From assembly GCA_949358305.1 (NCBI GenBank), contig OX442314.1, positions 50,414,581-50,478,580 on the forward strand: a stretch of DNA of 64,000 nt, written 5' to 3'. The stretch's first letter is position 1, and every line of letters begins with the position of its first letter. Below are positions 31,474 to 42,081 of the stretch, in pieces. The position numbers and the translations under genes are program-made. The notes beneath the pieces are model-generated. The model saw only the letters and a list, made by a program, of their open reading frames with translations. It was not told where the DNA came from and ran no database searches. The stretch is from Strigamia acuminata (Eukaryota; Arthropoda; Chilopoda; Geophilomorpha; Linotaeniidae).

Positions 31474-32082
31474 ACACCTTGCGCAGAAAGTTCGACTTTA
31501 TTGAGCGATTAAGCGAGAGGCCAGTAAGTAAAACTGTTTAACATTGTGTTTCGACTTAGAAGTTGGATAATTTATGATGGACGAACAAATACTTTTGTCC
31601 GATTTGAATACTAAGTCAACAGAGGAAGATGAAACGACGATGATAAGCGAGTCGGAATAACATCATGACAACTTATGATTTAAGAAGCCGAATTGCGTTG
31701 GAAATCATTAAAGTTCAACTAATACCTTTCGAGGAGGACGTGACAATTGAAGAAATCGAAGAAGATTAAAAATCGAAATTACAATTGTTATCTGTATAAT
31801 TTTGTGTAAAATTTTGTTTTAGATTTTCTCTTGTGTATAAATAAACACGAAGAGTTTAATTTTATGTAATTGGCTTTTCCAAGAAAAGTATTGTTAAACT
31901 AAGAATTGAGGGATATAAAGGTAATAGAACAATTCTCGTAAATTTTGTTAATAATTTTGTGAAAAGCAAGAATGATGTTGAAAGTTAGAAGTGAAAATGA
32001 TAATCTCGAAGTAGAAATTTGGGGGTATTTCCATTTGAAATAATTTGAATTTTGGAGACCAAAATTTTTCAAAGGGGGGGGC
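31474..32082 (+). other. Gypsy 1 3' untranslated region with polypurine tract
   Basis: Contains a 28-codon ORF at 31574 (MMDEQILLSDLNTKSTEEDE...), too short to call. It ends with AAAGGGGGGGGC at 32071-32082, the polypurine tract that primes plus-strand synthesis right before the LTR. Confidence 0.7.
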
Positions 32083-32626
32083 TGTTACGAGCGCAGACCT
32101 CGCTGTACGACAGCGGGCCTAAACGCTCTGTTTAGAGAATTAATTCTGAAAGCTCTCACTAGGCACACTGGAGTTTCCAAATCCGCTCACCAGTTGTCAC
32201 TGTGTTAATTATGCACAGGGCAACTGGACTAATCAATCAAGTAGAGCGGGGGTGGACCCAGAGTTTACCTGGTGAGCTAAGTGGGTTTGAGAGAGCAGAA
32301 ATGTTCTGAGCCTCAAACAGTTAACATGGTAAGTAAAGGCTTCTGTGGACCAGCGCACACAGCGCTTGGTCCCACCCCGCCTTTCCAAATTCATAGAGAT
32401 ATAATTTGATTATCATTCTTGCTTTCTTGCTTTATGTTTATGTAAAATAAAGGATTATGTTTATCATTTGATTTTGTTAAGTTTGTAATAAGTCCCATAG
32501 AATAAAAGAGATTTATTTAAATGATAAATCAGTTCTCTCAATCATTTCACCTAAAGGATTTCAAGGTCTTTGCTAAATTAATTAGCATTTGTTATGTGTG
32601 TGGATCACCCCAACCCACACGTAACA
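32083..32626 (+). repeat. Gypsy 1 3' LTR
   Basis: Same length and sequence as 25181-25724; followed by the ATAT target duplication. Confidence 0.95.
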
Positions 32627-33722
32627 ATATTCAAAGAATTCACAACAAAAAGCGATCCGAAAACAGCATCAGCATCTCGAGAAGCCTTTAATCCATCATC
32701 AGTTTGCTTTAGTGGTATCGGTGGTGGGACAAAATTTTCCTGCAACACGGTAAATATGCTGCTCCTTGGCAATTTATAACACTTCCGGTCTCTGCATTTA
32801 ATAATCTGAAGAAAGTATTGGCCAGTGCGCACATGATGCGAAAACCAATCACCTGATGTAATGTCATCGAGATTCAATTCCGATTTATCAGGGTCTATGT
32901 ATTCAGCAAATGTAGGGTATCCATCAAAAACAACATCAGACCATATAGATGCTAATGTTTCTCCAGCATGCTTAAAATTCTTTTTTTCTAGCTCAATATC
33001 AGCTGTTTCCAATCGACTGTCTAAATGGCTACCATAATGATCATGTTCCAAAATGAGTCCAGACAATTCACAACTCAATGGTGCCATTCTTCTTTCAACT
33101 CTGTTGAATGCACTACGCCCAGGTGCATTTGTTGCAATAAAGAATGCATCGATGTTGTGACTCTTGAAATGATGAATTGCAGTTTTAATAACTTTATTGT
33201 AGCGAGGGTTTTCATCCGGACCTCCATCAACAATCATAATTACTACAGGTTTTACTAAACCATCAAATTTAGTAATACAATCAAAGTCAGACAATGTGAG
33301 TAGCCGCTCAAAATCAAGACCATGCGAATATGCAGTAGATGATGAATGTTTTCCAGATCTGATTGCGATGTCTGTTGGTCCTGCATATCCCACAGCTTCT
33401 TTTTTCCCGAAAAAACCCTCTTTTACTTCAATTCTTGCATACACTGATGGGATTAATTTGTGTTTAGCCGCTACAACCCAATCGTGATCTGGTAACGAAA
33501 TCCTGTACTCGACATGCATCAGAATTGGTGCTTGTTTATTAGCTGTTGTTAGACCAAGTACCACGCGAGCCTTGTCGTCCTGGCTAATAACACAAACTTC
33601 TTTTGGACCGAGTAATGAAGCTAATTCTTCCAACATATTGATTGTTGCCACACAAAATTTACCATCTGGGTGCTTCTTGTGCATGTCATTTTGGGCCCGC
33701 ATCAATTTCACTGGCACGGTTA

Positions 33723-34077
33723 TACCTTGTTCGCACCAGAAAGTTTGGGCTAGCCCAAAGTTTAAATCTAGTTCTGGTTGTTGGTGCAAACGCATCTAGC
33801 CCAAAATTATCTAGTTTAAAAATGTTTAAACTAGATAATTCTAATCCAGTTGTGTGAACTAGATAATTGCTAAAGAACTAGATAACTGCCAAGGTCACTT
33901 CCCACAATTCTGTGCGTAACATGGTCAGTTGATTGCCTATTGGCTGCATGCTAGCCTAGACATGTGGCTTTTCACTTTTTGGTGCGAACACTCTAGCCTG
34001 AACTTTTTAAGCTAATATCAGGCCAGAACTAGATTTAAACTTTAGGCTAGCCCAAACTTTCTGGTGCGAACAAGGTA
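33723..34077. mobile_element. Harbinger-type MITE, 355 bp
   Basis: The inverted ends TACCTTGTTCGCACCAGAAA and its complement pair for over 30 bp (near GGCTAGCCCAAA), flanked by TTA on both sides (33720-33722 and 34078-34080). A 3-bp TTA duplication and GTTCGCACC-type ends point to PIF/Harbinger. It contains no coding sequence. Its removal restores the frame of the transposase-like gene. Confidence 0.88.
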
Positions 34078-34317
34078 TTACAGTGTGTCTCTTTCCTTCT
34101 GATGTGTTATGTCTTTTTGGCAGTTATCTGAGATATGTGGCAGTTCTTGATATATTAAAGCCTTGTTTATTTAGCTCATCTGTGAGTTCACTCAGAGTTT
34201 TCACACTTCGAATTAAATTACACTGACGTCGGTCATGTACAGCTGAACCGTGAAGTGCAATATCACAAATTGATTTTAATAATTGTGGTTGATATGTTTC
34301 CAAACTTGGCCGGCCAG

Positions 34318-34529
34318 CAGGGGCGGATCTAACTTTTCGGGGGCCCGGGGCTTGAGGTTTTTTCGGGGCCCCTTTCTCAAAATTTTTAATAACGACCTCT
34401 CTTCTTTTTCTTTTTTTTAGCGACCTTTTTTTTTTTTTTTTTAGTACATGCCCCAGAGTCTCGGGGGCCCCCTAGAATTTGGGGGCCCGGGGCTCAAGCC
34501 CCAATAGCCAGCTGCTAGATTCGCCACTG
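34318..34529. mobile_element. hAT-type MITE, 212 bp
   Basis: The ends are CAGGGGCGGATCTAAC and, on the other strand, CAGTGGCGAATCTAGC. They are flanked by an exact 8-bp duplication CCGGCCAG (34310-34317 and 34530-34537). The interior is G/C and T tracts with GGGGCCCGGGGCT palindromes. The CAGDGGCG end and 8-bp duplication are typical of hAT elements. Confidence 0.9.
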
Positions 34530-35393
34530 CCGGCCAGGAGATGGACGAATTCGATCTGCAAAAATTTTAGCAGCATCCGCACTCAATTCTGCCACCATTT
34601 GCATCTTTTTCTTTGTGTTCTCACGGTATGATTGTTGACGTTTTTGATTACTCTTCTTGTTTTTTAAATCACTTTGCAATTCAATTTTCCTTTTTTTTAA
34701 TTCAGAAAGTTTATTTTCAGTTGATTCTGTGCTAAATCCACTCCTTTTTGTAGTTGTCAAATCAACTATAGCAGAATCAATTTCAGCCAATTGATTATTT
34801 ATCTTGTCTGAGTTGGTCAAAGATACTTTGATTGGTCAAGTGGTTATTCACTTTTTAATGAAAATCGGAATCATTTTTTATGGAATTCCACAGTTCATTC
34901 GTATCGATTTGGCACTGCTTCTTACTTTTCTGATCATTTGCCTTCTGATAGGCGTCATATAGAGTTTTGTACAATTCTGCTTTTATACTCGACATTTTAA
35001 CCCTCCGAAAACTGAATCAGTAGTCTTAGACACAGGTGATTGTAGTGGAACTTTATCGTATCAAACCTGAAAAAAAATCACTTTATAGCAACTGTATTTT
35101 TAGGATTTTTTTGATTGGAAATTAAATTTAATGATTGACAATTTCTAATTTATAGTTGGCAGATGCATTTAACAAAGAAAGAGTCCATTTTCTTAAAAAA
35201 AAAACTGCATTTTCTTTAGAAAAACTGCAATTTCTGTGGAAAATAGCACTTGTAAGGTGAAAAATACAGCTTGACAAAGAACAGGCAACAAATACCTGTT
35301 ATAAACTACTGTATCAAATTAAGAATTACTCCGTAATTAATTAAGAAAAAAAATTTTTTTTGTCTTGCCTTTTCGTATATGCTTTGACGACAG

Positions 35394-35507
35394 ATCACTT
35401 CAGCGACCCGACATTAGCGACAGTGACATTAGAGACCACCACTATAGCGACGGGTACATTTTAGCGGCGCTATTTGTCGCTAAAGTAACGGTCGCTGTAG
35501 TGATACA
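35394..35507. mobile_element. Small inverted-repeat element with CACTWCAGCGACC ends
   Basis: The left end CACTTCAGCGACCCG pairs with the complement of GGTCGCTGTAGTG at the right. The interior repeats TAGCGAC several times in both orientations. CACTA-like termini are suggestive of EnSpm/CACTA. No clear target duplication. Confidence 0.5.
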
Positions 35508-36019
35508 CGGAAAATGACTAAATTAATTTTAATTTTTTTTAATTTTTTTTTGTATTTATTAAAAAGATGTATGCGCGGAATTACAGGCATTTGTTGCCTA
35601 CAATCACCACAACTATAACCGATATAACTGATTTGATATAATGAAATAATAAGCATATATGAAATTGTCCAACATTCTGTCTAAATATGAAGAAAAATAT
35701 TTTATTTTCAGCAATCAAATACCTTTTGCCAGTGAGTTGTTTATTGTGGCTACGAATGTGCGCTTTCAAATGCCAGATGAAGATGATGATCATACGGAAA
35801 ACGGCTGAGTGTGGATTATGTCATGTGATTAGTTATTTCGTCAGCCGTTCTAATTTGGTAACGGATTAATGTTATGACATCATTTGTTACGCCGTTGCTA
35901 TAGTAACAGCCTAACAAATGGTGGAAATATGATTGTAGGGGAAATAGCATGTGGTTTATTTCTACAATTTTATACAAAAAGAAGAAAAAAACACCATGAA
36001 GCAATTAAGTAAAATATTC

Positions 36020-36145
36020 CAATTTTCCATTTGTTACGTAACATTATTGCGAACCTCCCACTCCCCCGTCGTAACAACCCATAACAAAATTTAAAACCCC
36101 CTCCCCCCCTAAGGCGTTACGTAATTTATGGACGGCCCCTTAAAA
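36020..36145. repeat. End of a dispersed repeat (CGTTACGTAATTTATGGACG type)
   Basis: A C-rich stretch followed by GGCGTTACGTAATTTATGG and GGCCCCTT. I know this kind of sequence as a recurrent transposon terminus in insect genomes but cannot assign the family from here. A second TTGTTACGTAAC near 36030 could be the remnant of the opposite end. Confidence 0.4.
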
Positions 36146-36755
36146 GTTAAGGAAAAACACAAACTGTATGTTAAATTTGAACAAAATAACGTTGATTCAA
36201 ACCTAGCAACAAATTCTAAAGTCTCTGGATACAAATGATTTGGTAACTTGAAGTATTTGAAAATGGCGTCGGCGCAAAGAAATAACATGACCACACTTTG
36301 AGAGATAAAAAGTACACTAATTTTATTCTATTTTAAACAAAGCAAAATTGGTAAAGGAATGTAGATGACACGTTCAGAGCACCAATGAAAACGGTGCTCA
36401 CAAGTTAGGGAAAACCCCACTAATTAAAGGATCAACGTGGGGGTAAAAAGCTTAGACAAACCTGGAACAGGTCAATACACTCAAAATAGGAAATAAAACA
36501 TATTGAAGCATAAAAATGAGAAAGACAACAACAATATCAAAATTACTGAAATCAATTGTAAATGGTAAAATATCAATAGCAAATCAAAGTAATACAATTG
36601 AGGTATAAAATGTGGGAAATTAAACAATGGCAAACATCACACTGCTTTAGTTATTTAATTGACCCATTTCTACAAATCTACCAACTGCAATAAACAGATT
36701 ACATTTTTTTTCCATATTTCTTTTTTTCTTTATTCTCTTTATTCGTCTTTCTCAA

Positions 36756-37251
36756 TCAATTTGGTGGTGTGGGCGGAGGTGATATGCCTCGTTCGGCTGC
36801 CAACTCGTCAAATATCGCTTGGTGTTCTGCTTCCTCGAGATAGGCCACCGTCCTAGGAGACCAATCTGACCACTCTGAAGTGGATGCCGGTGATACCTGT
36901 GCTGGAGATGGTGACGACGGGAACTGCTCCTCCACTTCAGCGAGGTGGGCTTCTGCCTCAGCCGGACTGGATGGAGATGAAGATGGTGGTTGGAAAGGCA
37001 AAGAGGCAGGCTCCTCGTTCATAATTTCTGAAATCTGGGTAAAAAGAAAAAATGGAAAAGGGAAAAAAAAACATGTGATATCTCGGAAGTCACGAGGAAA
37101 TACACGTTGTATGTCCCAGTTGACCTCTTCCCCCTCCTCCAGTTTCCTCGAAAACAGCTTCTGGTCTTGTTCCTTTTGCTTTTAAAAGAAAGAATGCAGG
37201 TTTAATCAATCTCTAATTTGTTTTTGTTGTTACCCCTCTTTTCTCGGCCAT
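36756..37251 (-). CDS. Hypothetical small gene, three exons, Pro/Ser/Glu-rich
   Basis: Proposed exons: 37251-37234 (MAEKRG, followed by GTAACA), 37178-37104 and 37034-36756, all in phase 0, giving about 123 residues. The last exon alone is open for 88 codons from an ATG (MNEEPASLPFQPPSSSP...) to TAA. It is acidic with several PPSSSPSSP-like stretches, ending GISPPPTPPN. Exon 2 (QKEQDQKLFSRKLEEGEE) is preceded by a fair acceptor. Its donor is uncertain: GTATTT at 37103 keeps the frame, but GTTTTT further on does not. I recognise no family. It could equally be an internal exon set of a larger gene. Confidence 0.35.
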
Positions 37252-37410
37252 TTTCTGTGTAATAGTACTTGTTGTTTTTATTATTTATGTCATTGTTAGT
37301 GCTGGCGCCCCCGGTGGGGCCTTTACGAACCAAGCAGCAAACGTCAAATGTGTAGCGGAGGAGACGCGAATCGGTGGTTAAACCGACGTAAAAGCGTCGA
37401 AAAAAAGAAA

Positions 37411-37536
37411 ATGGCGTCGTTCTTCTCGAGCGAACGTTTCAACGACGTAGCGGCTTCGTACGGACGCGCACGAGACGGTTCAATACAATATCGACGTGCT
37501 TTGCACTTGCACGTGCAAAGCAAATTAAACTTGTGA
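37411..37536 (+). CDS. Short ORF, 41 aa, divergent from the hypothetical gene
   Basis: MASFFSSERFNDVAASYGR... starts in a good AAAATGG context and ends at TGA in front of AT-rich sequence. The region 37330-37530 is distinctly richer in CG than its neighbours, like a promoter or first exon. Function unknown. It contains a perfect 10-bp inverted repeat (TGCTTTGCAC / GTGCAAAGCA) at 37497-37522. Confidence 0.25.
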   Translation: MASFFSSERFNDVAASYGRARDGSIQYRRALHLHVQSKLNL

Positions 37537-37607
37537 AATAAAATAATAAAACGATTTAATGAAAGTAAACTTACATTCTGCATCCATTTGGATGGAAACA
37601 TGGCAAA

Positions 37608-37690
37608 CTCTATGATAATTTTTCATACACATCTGTGATAATTTTTCATACAAATCTGTGATAATTTTTCATACAAATCTGTGATGATCT
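37608..37690 (+). repeat. Short tandem repeat, about 24-bp unit
   Basis: Three to four copies of TGATAATTTTTCATACAAAT plus CTG. No coding content. Confidence 0.8.
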
Positions 37691-37775
37691 TTTATTAAAA
37701 TCTTTTTTTAAATCCAAATAACGGAAAAAAAAATTAAAAAATTAATTTTTGGCACTACGTGCTTGTATTGTTTGT

Positions 37776-39005
37776 TGTTGGTTACGGTGGAAATACATAC
37801 TTCATCTTCTCGTTCGGGCATTATACACTAAAAAAAAACTAAATCTTCCACTAAAATCAAATTCGGAAAAAAAAACTAATATTACCACTACTACTTTTAT
37901 GTTTTTTTTTGTTTTTTTTTTGTGCTGCAGCTGTGCGAACGTTTGGCTAACGTCGAGGACGACCAACCCTTCCCCGCATGGTCTACGAGCGCCCCAACAG
38001 TCGCCCGCTCCCGCAACCGATTCCCCGCCAAGGCCCGAGTCCTAGCCCCCAGTTCTAGTCACGTGTCGGGACCCAGTCCCAACTAGACCTCGGGACCCCT
38101 CGCCCTGGCCATAGTCGTCCATCTCTCGCTCGTAGACCATGCGGGGAGAAGGTTGGTCGTACTGCTCAATAGACAAGAACAAGTTCCCTCACCCCACTTC
38201 TGGTGACAAAATTGTACGACGGCGGCCACATCTCGCCGAGCGAAGGCTGGTTCGTCCGGGGCGCATTCGTCGCGTGTCTCCCCGTTCGTCGACTCCCGTC
38301 GGTCCTAGTCACGTGTAAGGACCCAGTCCCAACAAGACCTTGGGGCCCCTCGCCGGCTGCAACATCTTCATGGACGACTATGGCCACGCGAATGTCCACG
38401 ACGACATACCACCTTCGTTTGTTGACTCCTGCCGCTCCCCGATGAGTCGGCGGACTCCCCAATTGTTGGAAGCTCCGCAAGGCGCTGCAGCAATTGGGGA
38501 GTCTAGCGACCACGCCGTGGATTATCGGGGAGCGGCAGGAGTCGACGAACGAAGGTGGCGTGTCGTCGTGGACATCCGCGTGGCCATGAAGATCTACCCG
38601 ATGTGCATGCCGAAGGCGATGTTGTGGCCGGCGAGAGGCCCCGAGGTCTTGTTGGGACTGGGTCCCGACACGTGACTAGAACAGAGGGCTAGGACTTGTT
38701 CTTGTCCTATTATTGAGCAGTACCTAAGTAGAACGTGCCTTTGGGCGAGAAAAGGAAGTGAGGAAGACCATCGAAAGCCAGTAAAGCCTTCCTTTTGTAA
38801 TAAAGAAATTAGTAGAAATAGTGTATGTATTTAGTTTTTAATAGTGGGGAAAGTCAGTAGTGGAAAATTTAGTTTTTTTTTAGTGTATAAATTTAGTGGA
38901 ACAAAAAAGGAGCGTTAGTGGAAATTTCAGTAAGTGGGAGAATTATTTTTTTTTTAGTGTAAATCCAAGGAATTTTAGTGTATTAATAATATATTCCCCA
39001 CAAAT
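37776..39005. mobile_element. Foldback-like insertion in X2
   Basis: About 1.2 kb absent from X copy 1. The middle is GC-rich and self-complementary: 38295-38447 pairs with 38524-38680 around a loop of about 75 bp. It includes GGACCCAGTCCCAACAAGAC against its complement, and GACTCCTGCCGCTCCCC against GGGGAGCGGCAGGAGTC. A further inverted pair is at 38160-38187 and 38692-38727 (TACTGCTCAATA / TATTGAGCAGTA), and a partial direct copy of the left arm lies at 38040-38110. The outer parts are A/T-rich. No ORF appears functional. Exact ends are not certain. Confidence 0.55.
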
Positions 39006-40284
39006 AATGATTTTAACTTAGAATGCACCTACTGTCTCTTAATTAATGTCAAAGATTTATTAGTTTTACAGAACGCGCAACTAGTGGCTTTACGATTCAC
39101 CGATGGGGCTACACGGCTAAGGATACTGCGCTAATATTAACCGCATTCTTTCAAGATCAGAAATGCAAATGCAGCGAGGAGAAATGAAGCATGAGGACGA
39201 TTGTTAAGAAAGGTATCTATCGGAAAAAAAGAATTTTATAAATAATAATTATTAATTACTGTAGTTCAGGCAGCTACGGTCGATTAAGCAGTTAACAGAC
39301 AGGTGGAACTATGTGTGGCAAAACCAACTGTTGCTAAAGGCTTAAAGAAAGAAGTCCGTAATTACTGCGATCGAAAGCAGCAAAATCAATGACAAAATCA
39401 ACAACAAAAGTTTGCACAAGTGAAGCCACCGGCACGAGTCCAGCCACCCGCACGAGTGAAGCAAGCATGAGTGAAGCAAGCAGCACGGTGCATCACCAGC
39501 ACAAGTGAAGAAACCAGCACGACTGAAGCAACCGTTTAATTTATTTTTCATCCCAACACAAAACCAGGCAAACTCGTAGTTAGACTGAGCAGAACCACTA
39601 TTTATGGAGAGAAAAACCATAAAATTCCTTTAATTTGTTGAAACAAGTTTATTTTTGTTCCTTGCACAATTATTTCAACAGCATTTGCTTGGAAGTAGAA
39701 CAAAAATGCATTTTTTTACTAAAGATTATTAAAAAATTTAGAAAACCAACTGACCACTTTACCAAGCAACTTATTGAAGCAATGTCAAAGCAAAGGAAAA
39801 TCTAGAAAAAACCTTAAAATCTGGATTTCGAAAAGCTGGGATTTTTCGACTACAGCAGCTCGAGTTCTTGAAATGATAGGAGAAAGAGAAAATGATGACA
39901 CATTCGTGATAATGTAGGATCATCATTTATACAACATCTCCAGGAGGCAAGGCAAAAACTGGAGCCAAAACCAAGACAAAAGAGAAGAAAATTAAATGTC
40001 CCAGCAGGAATTGGAATAACAACGGTTCACACTACAATAGCGACACTCAAAAGAGCGACGCCGTGTAAGTGCTTCGCATATAAGAGCGATGTAACGTAAT
40101 AGCGACGCATGGTAGTTACGTGCCACACTCATTCGTAAAGGTGTGCAGTTTTGTGTGTTATAAATGTATTTTCAATTTTATCAAGACACATATGGTAAGT
40201 TTAAAATTCCAGTTATTTAAAAATGGCACTTTTTGTAACATAATGACACTTCTTGCATAAAATGGCAGTATCCAAGCATAAAAT

Positions 40285-40480
40285 GGCATTCGTATAGCCA
40301 AAAATGGCATTTTTATAGCCAAAAATGGCATTTTTATAGCCAAAAATGGCATTTTTATAGCCAAAAATGGCATTTTTATAGCCAAAAATGGCATTTTTAT
40401 AGCCAAAAATGGCATTTTTATAGCCAAAAATGGCATTTTTATAGCCAAAAAAGGCATTTTTATAGCAAAAAATGGCACTG
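40285..40480 (+). repeat. 21-bp minisatellite in X2
   Basis: About nine tandem copies of ATAGCCAAAAATGGCATTTT plus T. The unit itself contains the palindrome-like GCCAAAAATGGC. The opposite strand is open for the whole array (AIKMPFL repeats), which is a consequence of the unit length, not a gene. Confidence 0.9.
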
Positions 40481-41683
40481 TTTTAACTTGAAATGGCGCT
40501 AACTTACTTAAAATGGCAATTTTCTTGCTTAAAATAAAAACTTTCCAGCTTAAATGGCAATGTAGCACTTTCTAGTGCTGAATATAAGGAAGAAAAACCC
40601 AGCAGATTTTACACACAAAATATACAGATACAGATATACAGATCGCTATTTTCCGCGTCGCTCTTTTCAGCAATCGCTATTTTGAGCTCGCTCTTTCAAG
40701 TGTCGCTTTTCTCAGCGTCGCTATTATAGGCCTCCTTCTCTATTACAACAGATGATTTTGGAACAGTAGTTGAGAATAGAGTGGATGGAGATGCAGATGG
40801 AAACTCCAGTGTTTGGATAACATCCGAAAATGCACCATTGACTGACAATGAAGATGAAAGTGAAGAAATAGAGCATGAAAACAATATATTTTGTCTTTTT
40901 AAATCCAAATGTCCAACATGTCTATTTTGCAAATACGGGCAAAGAAATTCAGGCGACCAGGTAAAAATTTCCAGTCAACATAGCTACAGAGTACCCATTT
41001 CATTAGATCACCTCCAAAAACCAACCAAAACACTAAAAAATGCAGGATTGGAAAAATTTAATTCACCAATGATGAATTGAGGTGCGGAAGATCGCCTTTC
41101 TTAAAAATGGGTCGCAATGCTAAAAAGTTTGAGAACCCTTGCATTAGATCAAAAGAGAAATGCTACCAGACATAGATTGGAATGCACGTTTTCAGTACCA
41201 ATATTTTGTTTTACATATGTGGGAACTGGGAAATCGTATCTACAAACAGAAAAAACAAATGATTTGTAAATTCCGCAGAAACAGCACCGCACATGAAATT
41301 TAAAACGTCGAAAACAAATGGAAAATTGAAAGAAACAAGTTCTTTAAAATTAAAAATAAGAATTCTTTCATTTTAGATCCGTGAAAAATTAACTAAAATC
41401 AAACCAGCGAAAAACAATGATACAAAAATACAATAACAATTAAGAAAAAACAACGGAAGAAAATGGCGTACGGAATGACATTTTATAGAAGAAATGTTAA
41501 CTCCAAACCATCCAAGCTTAATCCAGTGTAACCACAATCTAACAAGAAAAAATCAATTTTAGAATTGGAAAAAATGCCTTCATTCATGAAATTTAAAACA
41601 TTCAAAAAATTAATTAAAAATTAAGTAAAAATAAACTTTTTAAAAAAAGAAATCATCCACAGCCAAAATTAGAATAAAATAAT

Positions 41684-42073
41684 TAGGGTTGCACCGAATA
41701 TTCGGTTTATATTCGGCCTAAAAACCGAATATTATGTTATTCAGCCGAATACATAATAATGCTAAAATTAGAAATATTTGAATTTTGCAGTGTAACAACT
41801 TCACATTTATAGGTCAAAATTGAATTTTTTATACAAAGAATTTAATTTTTCCTATTAAATTGTAATTATTACCTAAAAAACACAAATTGTACTATAAAAA
41901 TAAAACATTTATTTTAAAAATGAAATATTTCAGGCAATAGTTTTTTGATCAAAAAAAATTTTTTTTTTAGATATTCGGTTATTCGGCCGAATACCGAATA
42001 TTCGGCCATGGTATTCGGTTCCGAATATTCGGTATTCGGTTATTCGGCCTTTTTGGTATTCGGTGCAACCCTA
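41684..42073. mobile_element. hAT-type MITE, 390 bp, rich in ATTCGG
   Basis: Ends TAGGGTTGCACCGAATA and its complement, flanked by the 8-bp duplication AAAATAAT (41676-41683 and 42074-42081). Copy 1 of family X has the uninterrupted AAAATAAT site at 22468-22480. Near both ends the repeats ATTCGGTTATTCGGCC-type dominate. Confidence 0.88.
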
Positions 42074-42081
42074 AAAATAAT

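Larger units (their letters stand above)
25181..32626 (+). mobile_element. Full-length Ty3/Gypsy element (Gypsy 1)
   Basis: Two 544-bp LTRs, which I read as identical, flank a primer site, gag, pol and a G-rich polypurine tract. The 4-bp target duplication is ATAT (25177-25180 and 32627-32630). Identical LTRs and open reading frames indicate a very recent, probably still competent insertion. It lies antisense in the transposase-like gene. Confidence 0.95.
24795..34995 (-). pseudogene. Uncharacterised transposase-like gene, split by one Gypsy element and two MITEs
   Basis: The coding pieces run on minus from ATG 34995: 34995-34530, 34317-34078, 33722-32627 and 25180-24795. Removing the three insertions and one copy of each target duplication brings the pieces together in the same frame; other damage is a frameshift near 34860 and a TAA near 34130. 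The N-terminal part is coiled-coil (KLSELKKRKIELQSDLKNKK). The central part has strongly conserved-looking blocks: SQDDKARVVLGL, IRSGKHSSST, VDGGPDENPR, APGRSAFNRVERRMAPLS and HAGETLASIW. The C-terminus has a C2H2 finger (CKVCNLYFASQIMLKEH). I recall similar proteins in insects and Hydra, annotated only as uncharacterised. The spaced acidic residues suggest a DDE-type nuclease, but that is inference. Confidence 0.7.
35000..36755. other. Non-coding region with MITE pieces
   Basis: Upstream flank of the transposase-like gene; on minus, a TTTTTTTCAG acceptor-like site near 35065-35075 could end a 5' UTR intron. Beyond the two small elements listed separately I see no gene. Confidence 0.4.

Noticed and set aside
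40158-40568. 136-codon minus ORF of AIKMPFL repeats
   Set aside because: Produced by a 21-bp minisatellite without stops in that frame; not a protein gene.
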